12,622 bases of DNA from Candidatus Moranbacteria bacterium UBA2206 (GCA_002328565.1 DCUU01000011.1:1-12622); one strand, 5' to 3'. Positions 1 through 6,203 are shown, counted from the stretch's first letter. Program-made: numbers and translations. Notes: generated by a model from the sequence alone, not told the origin.

Positions 1-377
1 GTTTTTTGAGAAAAATGAATCCCAAAATAAAAATAGTTTGTGCTTATCCTGAGAAAGGGCATTATATTCAAGGACTAAAAAATATGGAGGAAGCCATTGT
101 GCCGAAAATATACGATAAAAGTAAAATAGATTTGTTTGTGAATATTGAAAGTGAAAAGGCTTTTGAAATGGCAAGGGAAATCGCAAAAAAAGAAGGGCTT
201 TTTGTTGGTATGTCGAGCGGAGCTGCGATGTTGGCTGCGGTTGAAGTGGCTCGAAATATAGAATCAGGAAATATTGCGGTGATTTTTCCGGATAGGGGCG
301 AAAAATACTTAAGCACGGAATTGTTTTTGGCACATCGATACACATACAATAACATTCTTTTCAGAAGAGGGTTTTAG
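1..377 (+). CDS. Cysteine synthase family protein, C-terminal fragment
   Basis: This is the 3' end of a PLP-dependent beta-family enzyme (cysteine synthase / cystathionine beta-synthase type), which makes cysteine from O-acetylserine or a related substrate. The frame is open to the left edge, so the start and the PLP-lysine domain lie outside the window. Visible family marks are the G-M-S-S-G-A-A loop (bases about 207-230), matching the GISSGAA segment that contacts the PLP phosphate side, and the ending I-F-P-D-R-G-E-K-Y-L-S-T-E-L-F, which is near-diagnostic of the family. About 16 residues follow the usual LSTxLF end, a slightly longer tail than typical. Stop is TAG at 375-377. The TTG at 6-8 is an internal codon, not a start. 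The family call is confident; choosing between CysK, CysM and Cbs is not possible from this fragment. Confidence 0.9.
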   Translation, partial: FLRKMNPKIKIVCAYPEKGHYIQGLKNMEEAIVPKIYDKSKIDLFVNIESEKAFEMAREIAKKEGLFVGMSSGAAMLAAVEVARNIESGNIAVIFPDRGEKYLSTELFLAHRYTYNNILFRRGF

Positions 378-380
378 TTT

Positions 381-409
381 TTGACAAATGATTTTTTGAA
401 TGTTATCCT
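381..409 (+). promoter_or_regulatory. Sigma70-type promoter with extended -10, upstream of the GNAT-like gene
   Basis: TTGACA at 381-386 and TATCCT at 404-409 are separated by exactly 17 bp, with TG at 401-402 placed as an extended -10. Transcription would start near 416, giving a leader of about 215 nt before the ATG at 632. It begins four bases after the cysteine synthase stop codon. Confidence 0.75.
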
Positions 410-445
410 AAAAATATACTTAGCAAATACGTGTTAGTTTTGTTT

Positions 446-538
446 ATGAATAATTCTTATCAAACAATTTCAATATCTCTTTGGCGGAGGAACTCAGAAA
501 TCAACTTGAGATTGTTTGCGAGTGTTCAAAATACCTAA
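446..538 (+). CDS. Possible 30-codon leader peptide upstream of the GNAT-like gene
   Basis: An ATG at 446-448 opens 30 codons ending in TAA at 536-538, starting about 30 nt after the predicted transcription start. The middle encodes L-W-R-R-N (TGG CGG AGG at 482-490), an unusual run of a Trp and two rare-looking Arg codons. The 5' arm of the antiterminator (505-514) lies inside the reading frame, 14 nt after the AGG codon, which is the spacing expected if a ribosome stalled at W-R-R left that arm free. Against it: no SD site is visible before the ATG, and 30 open codons can occur by chance in a leader. Treat as a candidate only. Confidence 0.3.
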   Translation: MNNSYQTISISLWRRNSEINLRLFASVQNT

Positions 539-596
539 AAGATAACAGGGCTTAACTAGAATTTTTTCATGCAATCTCAAGGGAGGTTGTTTTTTT
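505..596 (+). promoter_or_regulatory. Transcription attenuator: alternative antiterminator and terminator pairings
   Basis: CTTGAGATTG at 505-514 is perfectly complementary (10 bp) to CAATCTCAAG at 572-581. The second segment contains the 5' arm and most of the loop of the terminator hairpin at 572-589, so the two structures exclude each other. This is the architecture of a riboswitch or leader-peptide attenuator. I see no T-box consensus (TGGNACCGCG) and recognise no known riboswitch core in 416-571. The controlling signal is unknown; stalled translation of the upstream frame at 446-538 is one option. Confidence 0.6.
572..596 (+). terminator. Intrinsic terminator inside the GNAT-gene leader
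   Basis: CAATCTC (572-578) pairs with GAGGTTG (583-589) as a 7-bp stem with one G-U pair and an AAGG loop, followed directly by seven T at 590-596. It sits 36 nt before the ATG of the downstream gene, so it would stop transcription before that gene unless the alternative pairing forms. Confidence 0.75.
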
Positions 597-631
597 GTCT
601 TATTTTTTCAATAAAAAAAGGAGAACAAACT

Positions 632-1129
632 ATGTCTATCGACAAAAAGCATTGGTTGAAATTAGCAAAAGCGATTCAGGGAGAAAAAGCTATTATGGGC
701 TATCGAAACACAGCGGAAAATCTTGAAAAGCTTTATCGTGAGAAATTAGCAGTTGCATTTTTTGATGAAGACGATGGGATTGTGGTTTTTGGTGGGTTGT
801 GGAATACGATTGATGATGGCTTTTTGGAAGCAGGATCTTTCTGGGTTCATTCAAAGCATCGCAACAAAAAATATTCATCTGAAATGTTCCAGACTCTTAC
901 TTCTTTGATTCCCGAGAAAAAAACAGCAATTTTAATTACTCATGTCGACAAGGTGGTTCATCTTATGGAAAAAAATCAATGGACGGAGGTAATGGCGGGT
1001 GGCTGGGAAGAAAAAGTGCCATTTCGTGTTTCTTGCGGTCCGTGTGATGTCGTTTCAGAGGAAGAAAAAAAGACCTGTATTTATCGTGGCGATAAAAAAC
1101 ATTGTCGAATGTTCTTGAAGGTGGGATAA
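632..1129 (+). CDS. GNAT-like N-acetyltransferase with a four-cysteine C-terminal tail
   Basis: The 165-aa product looks like a small acetyltransferase of the GNAT fold, which moves an acetyl group from acetyl-CoA to an amine; the substrate is unknown. The stretch around residues 70-90 (F-W-V-H-S-K-H-R-N-K-K-Y then S-S-E-M-F-Q-T-L) resembles GNAT motif A, a beta strand ending in a basic loop and then a helix, though the usual R/QxxGxG/A loop is not intact. Residues 135-158 carry four cysteines spaced C-x2-C-x10-C-x8-C, which could bind a metal. The start at 632 is chosen because AGGAGA at 619-624 lies 7 nt upstream. A longer in-frame start at 569 would run the coding sequence through the terminator hairpin and is rejected. 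The gene stands alone behind its own promoter and attenuator. The family call is moderate; a function for the cysteine tail is inference. Confidence 0.6.
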   Translation: MSIDKKHWLKLAKAIQGEKAIMGYRNTAENLEKLYREKLAVAFFDEDDGIVVFGGLWNTIDDGFLEAGSFWVHSKHRNKKYSSEMFQTLTSLIPEKKTAILITHVDKVVHLMEKNQWTEVMAGGWEEKVPFRVSCGPCDVVSEEEKKTCIYRGDKKHCRMFLKVG

Positions 1130-1135
1130 TAAAGA

Positions 1136-1169
1136 GGGGGGGATTCAGTGAAACAACTGAATGCCTCCC
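1136..1169 (+). other. Strong hairpin between the GNAT-like gene and the M20 peptidase
   Basis: ATTCAGT (1143-1149) pairs perfectly with ACTGAAT (1156-1162) around a 6-nt loop. After one G-G mismatch the stem continues with the G run at 1136-1141 against CCTCCC at 1164-1169. The hairpin begins 7 nt after the GNAT stop. No T-run follows (the next bases are AAGTTAATTAATT), so it is not a typical intrinsic terminator. It could be a weak terminator, an mRNA-end stabiliser or a protein-binding site. Confidence 0.45.
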
Positions 1170-1195
1170 AAGTTAATTAATTCAGATAAACTATT

Positions 1196-2119
1196 ATGAC
1201 GAATATAGAAAAATTATTAATTGAACTATTGAAAATTGAATCTGTGTCGGGCAATGAAAAAAATGTTGCCGATTTTATTGTTAGTAAATTAAAAGGCTTT
1301 GATATTAAAAAACAAATCATTGAAAAAGACAGATATAATATTATTGCTAAGAAAGGGGAATCTGATGTTTTTGTTGTTGCTCACATGGACACTGTCCCGG
1401 GGGTTGTTCCGATTAAAATCACTAATGATAAAATTTACGGAAGAGGATCTTGTGATAATAAGGGCAATATTGCCGGCATGATCTTGTTGGGGAATAAGCT
1501 TGAGAACATCAATCTTTTATTCACAGTAGGAGAAGAGGTCGATTTTGTTGGCGTTGAAAAAGTAAAAATAAAAGGAGCAAGAGTTATTGTGATGGAACCT
1601 ACTCAACTCAAAACAATGATTGGGCAGATGGGGATTATTGCGTTTTCTGTGATAACAAAAGGGAAAGAGCAGCATACTTCTTTGAAATTCAAACAAGAAG
1701 ACAGTGCTGTGCATGAATTGGTAAAATTAATTAATTTTTTATCAGGAAAAAGATTCAACGCTTTCAATGTTGGAAAGATTGGAGGCGGGATTGCAGATAA
1801 TGTGGTTGCTGGCGAAGCTATTGCCGACATTTCAATGAGACCAAAAAATCAAAAAGAATATAATGAAATATTAAAAACTATTAAGAATTTGTCTAACAAA
1901 TTCAGTTGTGGGATTAAAATTAGACATAAGTATAAACCTTTTGTCAGTTCGTTGCCCATAAAAGGAGAGGTAGCGCCATTTTTTTCAGAAATGTCTTTTT
2001 TTAAAAACAGCTTATTGTTTGGTGCTGGTAGCATTAAACAGGCGCACACCAACGATGAATTTATTTCAATAAAACAATTGAATTTACTCGAGGAAAAACT
2101 CGAAAAATTAATTCAATAA
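1196..2119 (+). CDS. M20-family zinc metallopeptidase / deacylase (ArgE/DapE/ACY1 type)
   Basis: This is a cytoplasmic di-zinc hydrolase of the M20 clan, whose members cut amide bonds in N-acylated amino acids or small peptides. All expected metal and catalytic positions are visible: A-H-M-D-T-V-P-G (H63, D65), G-R-G-S-C-D-N-K-G (D87, bridging), V-G-E-E (general base E113, ligand E114), E-P-T (E134), and A-H-T-N-D-E-F (H284). H160 in G-K-E-Q-H lies where the dimerisation (lid) domain usually gives its histidine. At 307 aa it is shorter than typical ArgE/DapE (about 370-400), mainly through a compact lid domain at about 145-240. No signal peptide. The ATG at 1196 has no clear SD. It converges on the M42 peptidase with a 26-bp gap. 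Substrate is not deducible; a LysK/ArgE-like deacetylase or a dipeptidase are both possible. Confidence 0.85.
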   Translation: MTNIEKLLIELLKIESVSGNEKNVADFIVSKLKGFDIKKQIIEKDRYNIIAKKGESDVFVVAHMDTVPGVVPIKITNDKIYGRGSCDNKGNIAGMILLGNKLENINLLFTVGEEVDFVGVEKVKIKGARVIVMEPTQLKTMIGQMGIIAFSVITKGKEQHTSLKFKQEDSAVHELVKLINFLSGKRFNAFNVGKIGGGIADNVVAGEAIADISMRPKNQKEYNEILKTIKNLSNKFSCGIKIRHKYKPFVSSLPIKGEVAPFFSEMSFFKNSLLFGAGSIKQAHTNDEFISIKQLNLLEEKLEKLIQ

Positions 2120-2145
2120 AGTGCCTAGTTGCAAAAAAGAACAAA

Positions 2146-3135
2146 TTAAAATTTTCCATTTCTAAACATTTCAATTACTAACATAATAAGGTTGCTGGCA
2201 GAATCAAAGTCTTTGATGCTTGCCTCACTAATTTGTTCGTGCTGATTTTTTACTGGAATATTAATTACGCAACCTGTTTTGCCGGTTTGTTGAAACTTGG
2301 AGAAATTTGTTCGTCCTAAATTTGGTAAAGGAATTTCTTTTTGGAAAGAAATTTTCTCTCTACTCGCACATTTTTCGATGGTATTAATAATGTTTTTATT
2401 TACTATAAAATTTAATCCGATATATTGAATAGCACAACCTTTGCCTAATTCCGGTATAGACATGTTGTCAGTTCCAAAACTTACTGGTTTTGCATAGGCT
2501 GCATCTACAATAATTCCAAAATCAACATCATGCTCAGTTGCGATCTTATCAAGAATGGATTTGTCTTTTTCTTCACCTGAGGTGAAAGTAAAAATAATCT
2601 TTAAATCATCCTCGATATTATTTTTTAGATTATCAATTAAATAAATCAAACACGCACAACCTATTCTGTTGTCCAGAGCTGTTGCCTTTATTGTTTTTTG
2701 GTCAGTTGAAAAATATCGAGAGAAAGAGATGATGTCGCCCGAATTAATTTTTTCTTGGAGTTTTGGATTTTCTGTTTCAAAAATAATATCACTGGTATCC
2801 TGAATTATTTTTCCTTTTATGTTTTTGTTTAAAACAAAAGCCTCGGAATTATCAATCTTTTGAATATTTATATTTCCTATCGAAGTTAGCTGTATTTTTC
2901 CATTATTTTTTTTGGATACCGAAAATCCAACTTCATCCAAGTGTGCATCTATCATAATTTTTTTATTTCCATTTCCTAAAATGGATATGACATCCCCATG
3001 CTTATCAATTATTGTATTTTTGTTAATATTTTTTACAATACTAAAAATTTCTTGACTTATGCCAGAATAAAGCTCTTTTCCAGAGATGCCAGGAGTCAAA
3101 CATAGCTTTTTAATAATTTCTAAATATTTTTTCAT
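2146..3135 (-). CDS. M42-family metal-dependent aminopeptidase
   Basis: The 329-aa product belongs to the M42 family (glutamyl aminopeptidase / FrvX / TET type), which trims N-terminal residues from peptides, usually as large oligomers in the cytoplasm. Ligands in order: D-A-H-L-D-E-V-G-F (H65, D67), A-L-D-N-R-I-G-C (D155, bridging), S-G-E-E (catalytic E188, ligand E189), V-D-A-A (D211) and the final H299 in K-N-Q-H-E, equivalent to the family's H-S-P-V-E. The full set argues for an active enzyme. The segment before the usual second ligand pair reads F-T-S-G-E-E rather than the more common TVQEEVG, so the sequence is divergent. The ATG at 3133-3135 has no clear SD but lies about 35 nt downstream of a good promoter on the same strand. 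It is transcribed toward the M20 gene. Confidence 0.85.
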   Translation of the reverse strand: MKKYLEIIKKLCLTPGISGKELYSGISQEIFSIVKNINKNTIIDKHGDVISILGNGNKKIMIDAHLDEVGFSVSKKNNGKIQLTSIGNINIQKIDNSEAFVLNKNIKGKIIQDTSDIIFETENPKLQEKINSGDIISFSRYFSTDQKTIKATALDNRIGCACLIYLIDNLKNNIEDDLKIIFTFTSGEEKDKSILDKIATEHDVDFGIIVDAAYAKPVSFGTDNMSIPELGKGCAIQYIGLNFIVNKNIINTIEKCASREKISFQKEIPLPNLGRTNFSKFQQTGKTGCVINIPVKNQHEQISEASIKDFDSASNLIMLVIEMFRNGKF

Positions 3136-3175
3136 AATATCAATTTTTTTAGATTAAATTGCAAAATATCCTGCT

Positions 3176-3204
3176 ATTGTAACAACATATAATATTTTTT
3201 TCAA
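3176..3204 (-). promoter_or_regulatory. Promoter for the M42 aminopeptidase
   Basis: Read on the minus strand, TTGAAA (3204-3199) and TACAAT (3181-3176) are 17 bp apart, with TGT directly before the -10 as an extended element. The predicted start near 3169 leaves a leader of about 35 nt. Confidence 0.65.
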
Positions 3205-3270
3205 GGTAAAGAGATTAATTATGTCTTTTGATGAAGAGTGTGGCACAGAATAGAATGTAGGCATTCTTTT

Positions 3271-3299
3271 TTGACAAAGAGTGGTAATGGTGGTAGTTT
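3271..3299 (+). promoter_or_regulatory. Promoter for hisS
   Basis: TTGACA at 3271-3276 is followed after 17 bp by TAGTTT at 3294-3299, with TG at 3291-3292 as an extended -10. The predicted start near 3306 gives a leader of about 60 nt containing the repeated motif at 3334-3348. I see no attenuator in this leader. Confidence 0.6.
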
Positions 3300-3333
3300 A
3301 TCTTCAAGAGATATTTTGATTTTTTAGATAAAA

Positions 3334-3348
3334 CAGAACATTAACAAT
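3334..3348 (+). repeat. 15-nt leader motif CAGAACATTAACAAT, copy 1
   Basis: CAGAACATTAACAAT lies in the hisS leader, 17 nt before the chosen ATG. An identical 15-mer occurs at 6904-6918, upstream of the phosphoribosyltransferase-like gene, and its 9-nt core ATTAACAAT recurs at 12608-12616 behind another promoter. Confidence 0.5.
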
Positions 3349-3365
3349 TAAAAAGGAGAATGAAC

Positions 3366-4679
3366 ATGCCAAAAATAGAACCTAGACTTCCAAGCGGTTT
3401 CTTGGAGTTGCTCCCACAAGACCAAATCATTTTTAACATGATGCTTGAGACAATAAGAAAGACGTATGAGCGTTTTGGTTTTGCGCCCATTGAAACACCG
3501 GCAATTGAATTTACGGAAGTGCTTTTGACAAAAAGCGGAGGCGAAACAGAGAAGCAGGTTTATCGGCTGGATAAGAGCGGCGATGATTTGTCGCTTCACT
3601 TTGATCTTACAGTTCCTTTGGCGAGATATGTCGCTGAGCATTATGCAGAGTTAACTTTTCCTTTTAGACGCTATCAAATGCAAAAAGTGTGGCGTGGCGA
3701 AAGGAAACAACGGGGGCGATTTCGAGAATTTTATCAGTGTGATATTGATGTTATTGGCACGACAAATGTTTTAGTCGATGCTGAAATTCCCAGCGTCATC
3801 TATGAAGTGTTTAGAAACCTTGGCTTTGAAAACTTCACAATCAGGATTAATAACAGGAAAATACTCAATGGGCTCATGGAGTACTTGGAAATAAGCTCCG
3901 TGTCTCGTGAAGTGCTTCGTGCTATTGATAAACTTGATAAGCAAGGCATGGAAAGAGTAACGGAAGAGATTGAAGCTCTTGGAATTTCCGCTGACAAAAT
4001 TAAAAAGATACTCGATTTTGTTCAAATTAAGGGCTCTGACAAAGAGATTATTTCGCAGCTTCGTTCACTTGGTATTGATTCACTCTTATTTGAGAATGGA
4101 ATTGAGGAACTAAACAAGGTTTCTGAATCAATTGCTATGTTGGGCGTTCCAAGAAAATGTTATGGCATTGATTTGGCCATCGCACGTGGTTTAGATTATT
4201 ACACCGGCACTGTTTATGAAACTGTTCTCAATGATTATCCCGAAGTTGGCAGTGTTTGCTCTGGCGGTCGTTTCGACAACTTGGCGGAATATTATACTGA
4301 TAAAAAACTTCCAGGCGTTGGAATTTCTATTGGGCTTACCCGACTTTTCTACAAACTCAAAGAAGCTGGCTTGATTAAATCAGAGAGGGCGACTCTCTCC
4401 AAAGTGCTAATCGCTCAAGTGGATGACAAGTTCATGAGAGAAGGTCTTGCTGTTGCCACACAGCTTCGGAAAAACGAGATTAACACAGAAATATATTTTG
4501 ATTCAGAAAAAATCAGCAAGCAGTTTAAGTATGCTGATCGTCTCAAAATTCCTTTTGTGATAATTATCGGAGAACTGGAGATGAAAGAAAAAAAAGTAAG
4601 CTTGAAGATAATGTCGACAGGCAAGCAGGAAATGGTGTCTGTTGATGAAGCTATCAAAATAATACAGGCAGTAAAATAG
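3366..4679 (+). CDS. hisS: Histidyl-tRNA synthetase
   Basis: This class II synthetase charges tRNA-His with histidine using ATP. The 437-aa product has the family layout. Motif 2 runs over residues 101-127, including V-W-R-G-E-R, R-G-R-F-R-E-F-Y-Q-C-D. The histidine-specific signature G-L-D-Y-Y-T-G-T-V-Y-E is at 275-285, with G-S-V-C-S-G-G-R-F-D-N following. Motif 3 (G-V-G-I-S-I-G-L-T-R-L) is at 317-327, and an anticodon-binding alpha/beta domain covers about 345-437. Two in-frame ATGs exist. The second (3366) is chosen because AGGAG at 3354-3358 is 7 nt upstream of it but only 1 nt from the first (3360); M-P-K-I-E-P-R-L-P-S-G-F is also a natural start for the family. Stop is TAG. A 69-aa gene follows after 54 bp, apparently in the same transcription unit. 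Insertion residues 165-265 are as in normal HisRS; nothing suggests a HisZ paralog. Confidence 0.97.
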   Translation: MPKIEPRLPSGFLELLPQDQIIFNMMLETIRKTYERFGFAPIETPAIEFTEVLLTKSGGETEKQVYRLDKSGDDLSLHFDLTVPLARYVAEHYAELTFPFRRYQMQKVWRGERKQRGRFREFYQCDIDVIGTTNVLVDAEIPSVIYEVFRNLGFENFTIRINNRKILNGLMEYLEISSVSREVLRAIDKLDKQGMERVTEEIEALGISADKIKKILDFVQIKGSDKEIISQLRSLGIDSLLFENGIEELNKVSESIAMLGVPRKCYGIDLAIARGLDYYTGTVYETVLNDYPEVGSVCSGGRFDNLAEYYTDKKLPGVGISIGLTRLFYKLKEAGLIKSERATLSKVLIAQVDDKFMREGLAVATQLRKNEINTEIYFDSEKISKQFKYADRLKIPFVIIIGELEMKEKKVSLKIMSTGKQEMVSVDEAIKIIQAVK

Positions 4680-4733
4680 AGTTGGGAGTAGAGGAATAAC
4701 TAAAAAAATAAAATAAGGAAGGAGGGATGCAAA

Positions 4734-4943
4734 ATGGCCAAGCGAAAGATTGATTTATCCGGGCATAAAAGCCCAGAGGGATTTCTGGAAGACATGAAAA
4801 CCAGATATCCCGATGAAAATGTATCTTTGTCTCTGGAGGGGAAAGATTTGTGGGTAGAGGTTGATTCATCTCTTCATACTCAGGAGCAGATCAATATTTT
4901 TTCTTTCTTATCCGCAAGAGCCAGGGAACGAGAATGTTTGTAA
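4734..4943 (+). CDS. Hypothetical 69-aa protein downstream of hisS
   Basis: I do not recognise this small soluble protein. It has a very strong translation start, AAGGAGG at 4719-4725 eight nt before the ATG, so it is likely to be made. The N-terminus is basic (M-A-K-R-K), the centre (residues 15-45) is mixed acidic and amphipathic with V-S-L-S-L-E-G-K-D-L-W-V-E-V resembling a beta hairpin, and the end is a charged helix (S-A-R-A-R-E-R-E). No signal peptide or membrane segment. It lies 54 bp after hisS with no terminator between them and is followed 10 nt later by a strong terminator, so it is probably the last gene of the hisS unit. Function unknown. Confidence 0.7.
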   Translation: MAKRKIDLSGHKSPEGFLEDMKTRYPDENVSLSLEGKDLWVEVDSSLHTQEQINIFSFLSARARERECL

Positions 4944-4953
4944 ATTTATCGAT

Positions 4954-4990
4954 TCGGGTGGCAAGGCATAGCTTTGTCACCTGATTTTTT
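4954..4990 (+). terminator. Strong intrinsic terminator of the hisS unit
   Basis: Segments 4954-4967 and 4971-4984 pair over all 14 positions (four G-U pairs) with a 3-nt ATA loop, followed directly by six T at 4985-4990. It separates hisS and the 69-aa gene from the hisG unit. Confidence 0.9.
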
Positions 4991-5023
4991 AATATAAAAT
5001 GGTTCTGATTTTGGAAAAATATG

Positions 5024-5048
5024 AAACTTGACATGGTCTGTCAAGTTT
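5024..5048 (+). promoter_or_regulatory. Perfect inverted repeat over the hisG promoter -35 (possible operator)
   Basis: AAACTTGACA at 5024-5033 and TGTCAAGTTT at 5039-5048 form a perfect 10-bp inverted repeat around the 5-nt centre TGGTC. The left arm contains the -35 hexamer and the right arm fills the spacer, so a bound dimeric regulator would block RNA polymerase. It is upstream of the predicted transcript start, so it is unlikely to act as an RNA hairpin. Confidence 0.55.
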
Positions 5049-5056
5049 GCTAATAT
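5028..5056 (+). promoter_or_regulatory. Promoter for the his leader and hisG
   Basis: TTGACA at 5028-5033 and TAATAT at 5051-5056 have a 17-bp spacer. The expected start is at or next to 5063, which is the A of the leader peptide ATG, so the leader peptide may be translated from a leaderless 5' end. Confidence 0.75.
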
Positions 5057-5062
5057 AAAATT

Positions 5063-5116
5063 ATGAAAAGTAACAAAGGTTTCAATTTAAAGCATCATCT
5101 GAAAGTTCTTATCTAA
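5063..5116 (+). CDS. hisL: Histidine leader peptide (17 aa)
   Basis: The frame from ATG 5063 to TAA 5114-5116 encodes MKSNKGFNLKHHLKVLI. Two adjacent His codons (CAT CAT, 5093-5098) sit near the end, as in known his leaders (the enteric one carries seven His codons). The stop codon directly abuts the antiterminator arm that begins at 5117. A ribosome waiting at the His codons would reach to about 5112 and leave that arm free; one at the stop codon would cover it. AAAGCA (5089-5094, overlapping the first His codon) can also pair with TGCTTT (5131-5136), like the 1:2 hairpin of classical attenuators. No SD is seen, but the predicted transcript starts at the ATG. Only two His codons is modest support on its own; the position, geometry and the downstream hisG make the case. 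Confidence 0.6.
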   Translation: MKSNKGFNLKHHLKVLI

Positions 5117-5192
5117 GGGCTTTTGTGTTGTGCTTTGTTGCTTTTTTAACAGAAATAAGCTAGAATACAAAAGTCCCGCATAAGGGATTTTT
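5117..5192 (+). promoter_or_regulatory. his attenuator: antiterminator and terminator alternatives before hisG
   Basis: GGGCTTTTGT (5117-5126) pairs with ACAAAAG plus CCC (5167-5177, one bulged T), extendable by three more pairs to 5129/5164. The same 3' segment is the 5' arm of the terminator stem 5169-5177 with 5184-5192, so the two folds are exclusive. Antiterminator formation would allow transcription into hisG. No T-box consensus is seen, so leader-peptide translation is the likeliest sensor. Confidence 0.65.
5169..5192 (+). terminator. Terminator hairpin of the his attenuator
   Basis: AAAAGTCCC (5169-5177) pairs with GGGATTTTT (5184-5192), one G-U pair, around the loop GCATAA. The T-run forms part of the stem and is followed by AAGTTT. 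It is weaker than the terminator at 4954-4990, as fits a conditional site. Confidence 0.6.
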
Positions 5193-5275
5193 AAGTTTCT
5201 GGAAAAGTGTTCTTTAATAAAAAGTTTATCTCGGATGATATATCAATAAACTATATAAAGCAAAGGAGTGGAGAG

Positions 5276-6178
5276 ATGTCAAAAAAATTAAGAGTTGCTG
5301 TCCCGAAAGGGAGTTTAGAGGAAGGTACTATCAATCTTTTTAAGCAGGCGGATTTGCCAATTCGAAGACGCAATGACAGGGATTACAATTTGTCTATTGA
5401 TGATCCTCGGATAATCGAAACATTTATTCTTCGGCCAAAGGAAATTGCCGAATATGTGAGTGAAGGAGAGTTTGACATTGGCATAACCGGGTTAGACTGG
5501 GTAATGGAAACTGCAGTTGCGGTTAAAGAAGTTGCTGACTTGGCTTTTTCAAGAGGTGGTTGGAATCCAATAAAAATTGTATTGGCAACCAGTATCGACA
5601 ACCCGATTAACGATGTTAGAGAAATCTCAACCCAAGACAAAGTGGCTACGGAGTACCCGCGTCTTACCAGAAGATATTTTAATAAATTTGGCAAAAGAGA
5701 CATCAGGCTTAAATTCTCTGAAGGAGCAACAGAAATTAAGGTTCCTCGTCTCGCTAAATACCTGGTTGATGTCACGGAAACCGGAAGAACTTTAAGGGAA
5801 AATGGGAAAAAAATTCTGGACACCCTTTTGGTTTCTTCCACAAAACTTATAGCCAATATTGATTCTTGGAATGATCTTGAAAAAAGACAATCTATGAATG
5901 AGATTGCCGAACTTCTTCTGGGGGTTGTTAGGGCCAGAGACAAGGTTATGATCAAGTTAAACGTCAGTGATGCAAATCTCAAAGCGGTAAATAGTTATTT
6001 GCCTGCAGAATTGGCACCGACCATTTCTCTCCTTATGCCTAGAGACGAGTCTTTGGGGAAATGGTATGCTATTGAAACGGTAATCCAAAAATCTCAACTG
6101 AATGTTATTATTCCTGAATTGAAAAGGTTGGGTGCAAGAGATATTTTGGAAATTGATGTCAAGAAAGTAATTCCTTAA
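5276..6178 (+). CDS. hisG: ATP phosphoribosyltransferase, long form
   Basis: HisG joins ATP and PRPP in the first, feedback-controlled step of histidine synthesis. The 300-aa product has the N-terminal catalytic signature (L-R-V-A-V-P-K-G-S-L, residues 5-14), F-D-I-G-I-T-G-L-D-W (67-76), V-A-T-E-Y-P-R-L-T-R-R-Y-F (123-135) and the PRPP-binding segment V-D-V-T-E-T-G-R-T-L-R-E-N (164-176). Residues about 225-300 (from L-N-V-S-D-A-N-L to A-R-D-I-L-E-I-D-V) form the ACT-like C-terminal domain that makes the long, HisZ-independent form and binds histidine. The start at 5276 is chosen because AGGAG at 5264-5268 lies 7 nt upstream; an in-frame ATG at 5207 has no SD and adds an unrelated 23-residue extension. 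No other his biosynthetic gene is adjacent. Two control levels are therefore likely: leader attenuation and allosteric inhibition. Confidence 0.96.
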   Translation: MSKKLRVAVPKGSLEEGTINLFKQADLPIRRRNDRDYNLSIDDPRIIETFILRPKEIAEYVSEGEFDIGITGLDWVMETAVAVKEVADLAFSRGGWNPIKIVLATSIDNPINDVREISTQDKVATEYPRLTRRYFNKFGKRDIRLKFSEGATEIKVPRLAKYLVDVTETGRTLRENGKKILDTLLVSSTKLIANIDSWNDLEKRQSMNEIAELLLGVVRARDKVMIKLNVSDANLKAVNSYLPAELAPTISLLMPRDESLGKWYAIETVIQKSQLNVIIPELKRLGARDILEIDVKKVIP

Positions 6179-6203
6179 TGTTTTTAGGGGCTTTGTTTTA
6201 TCA

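Noticed and set aside
416..596. 6S RNA or another housekeeping small RNA ending at the terminator
   Set aside because: The length would fit 6S RNA, but the 5' and 3' ends are not complementary and I see no 6S, SRP, RNase P or tmRNA core.
569..631. Longer start for the GNAT-like gene
   Set aside because: It would place the coding region across the terminator hairpin and T-run, while the ATG at 632 has a well-spaced SD.
5063..5275. T-box riboswitch controlling hisG
   Set aside because: No TGGNACCGCG-type antiterminator sequence or specifier-loop arrangement is visible; the leader peptide with His codons fits better.
5383..5982. 199-codon minus-strand frame inside hisG
   Set aside because: It lies antisense to a clearly conserved hisG, with no SD or promoter; a shadow of its codon pattern.
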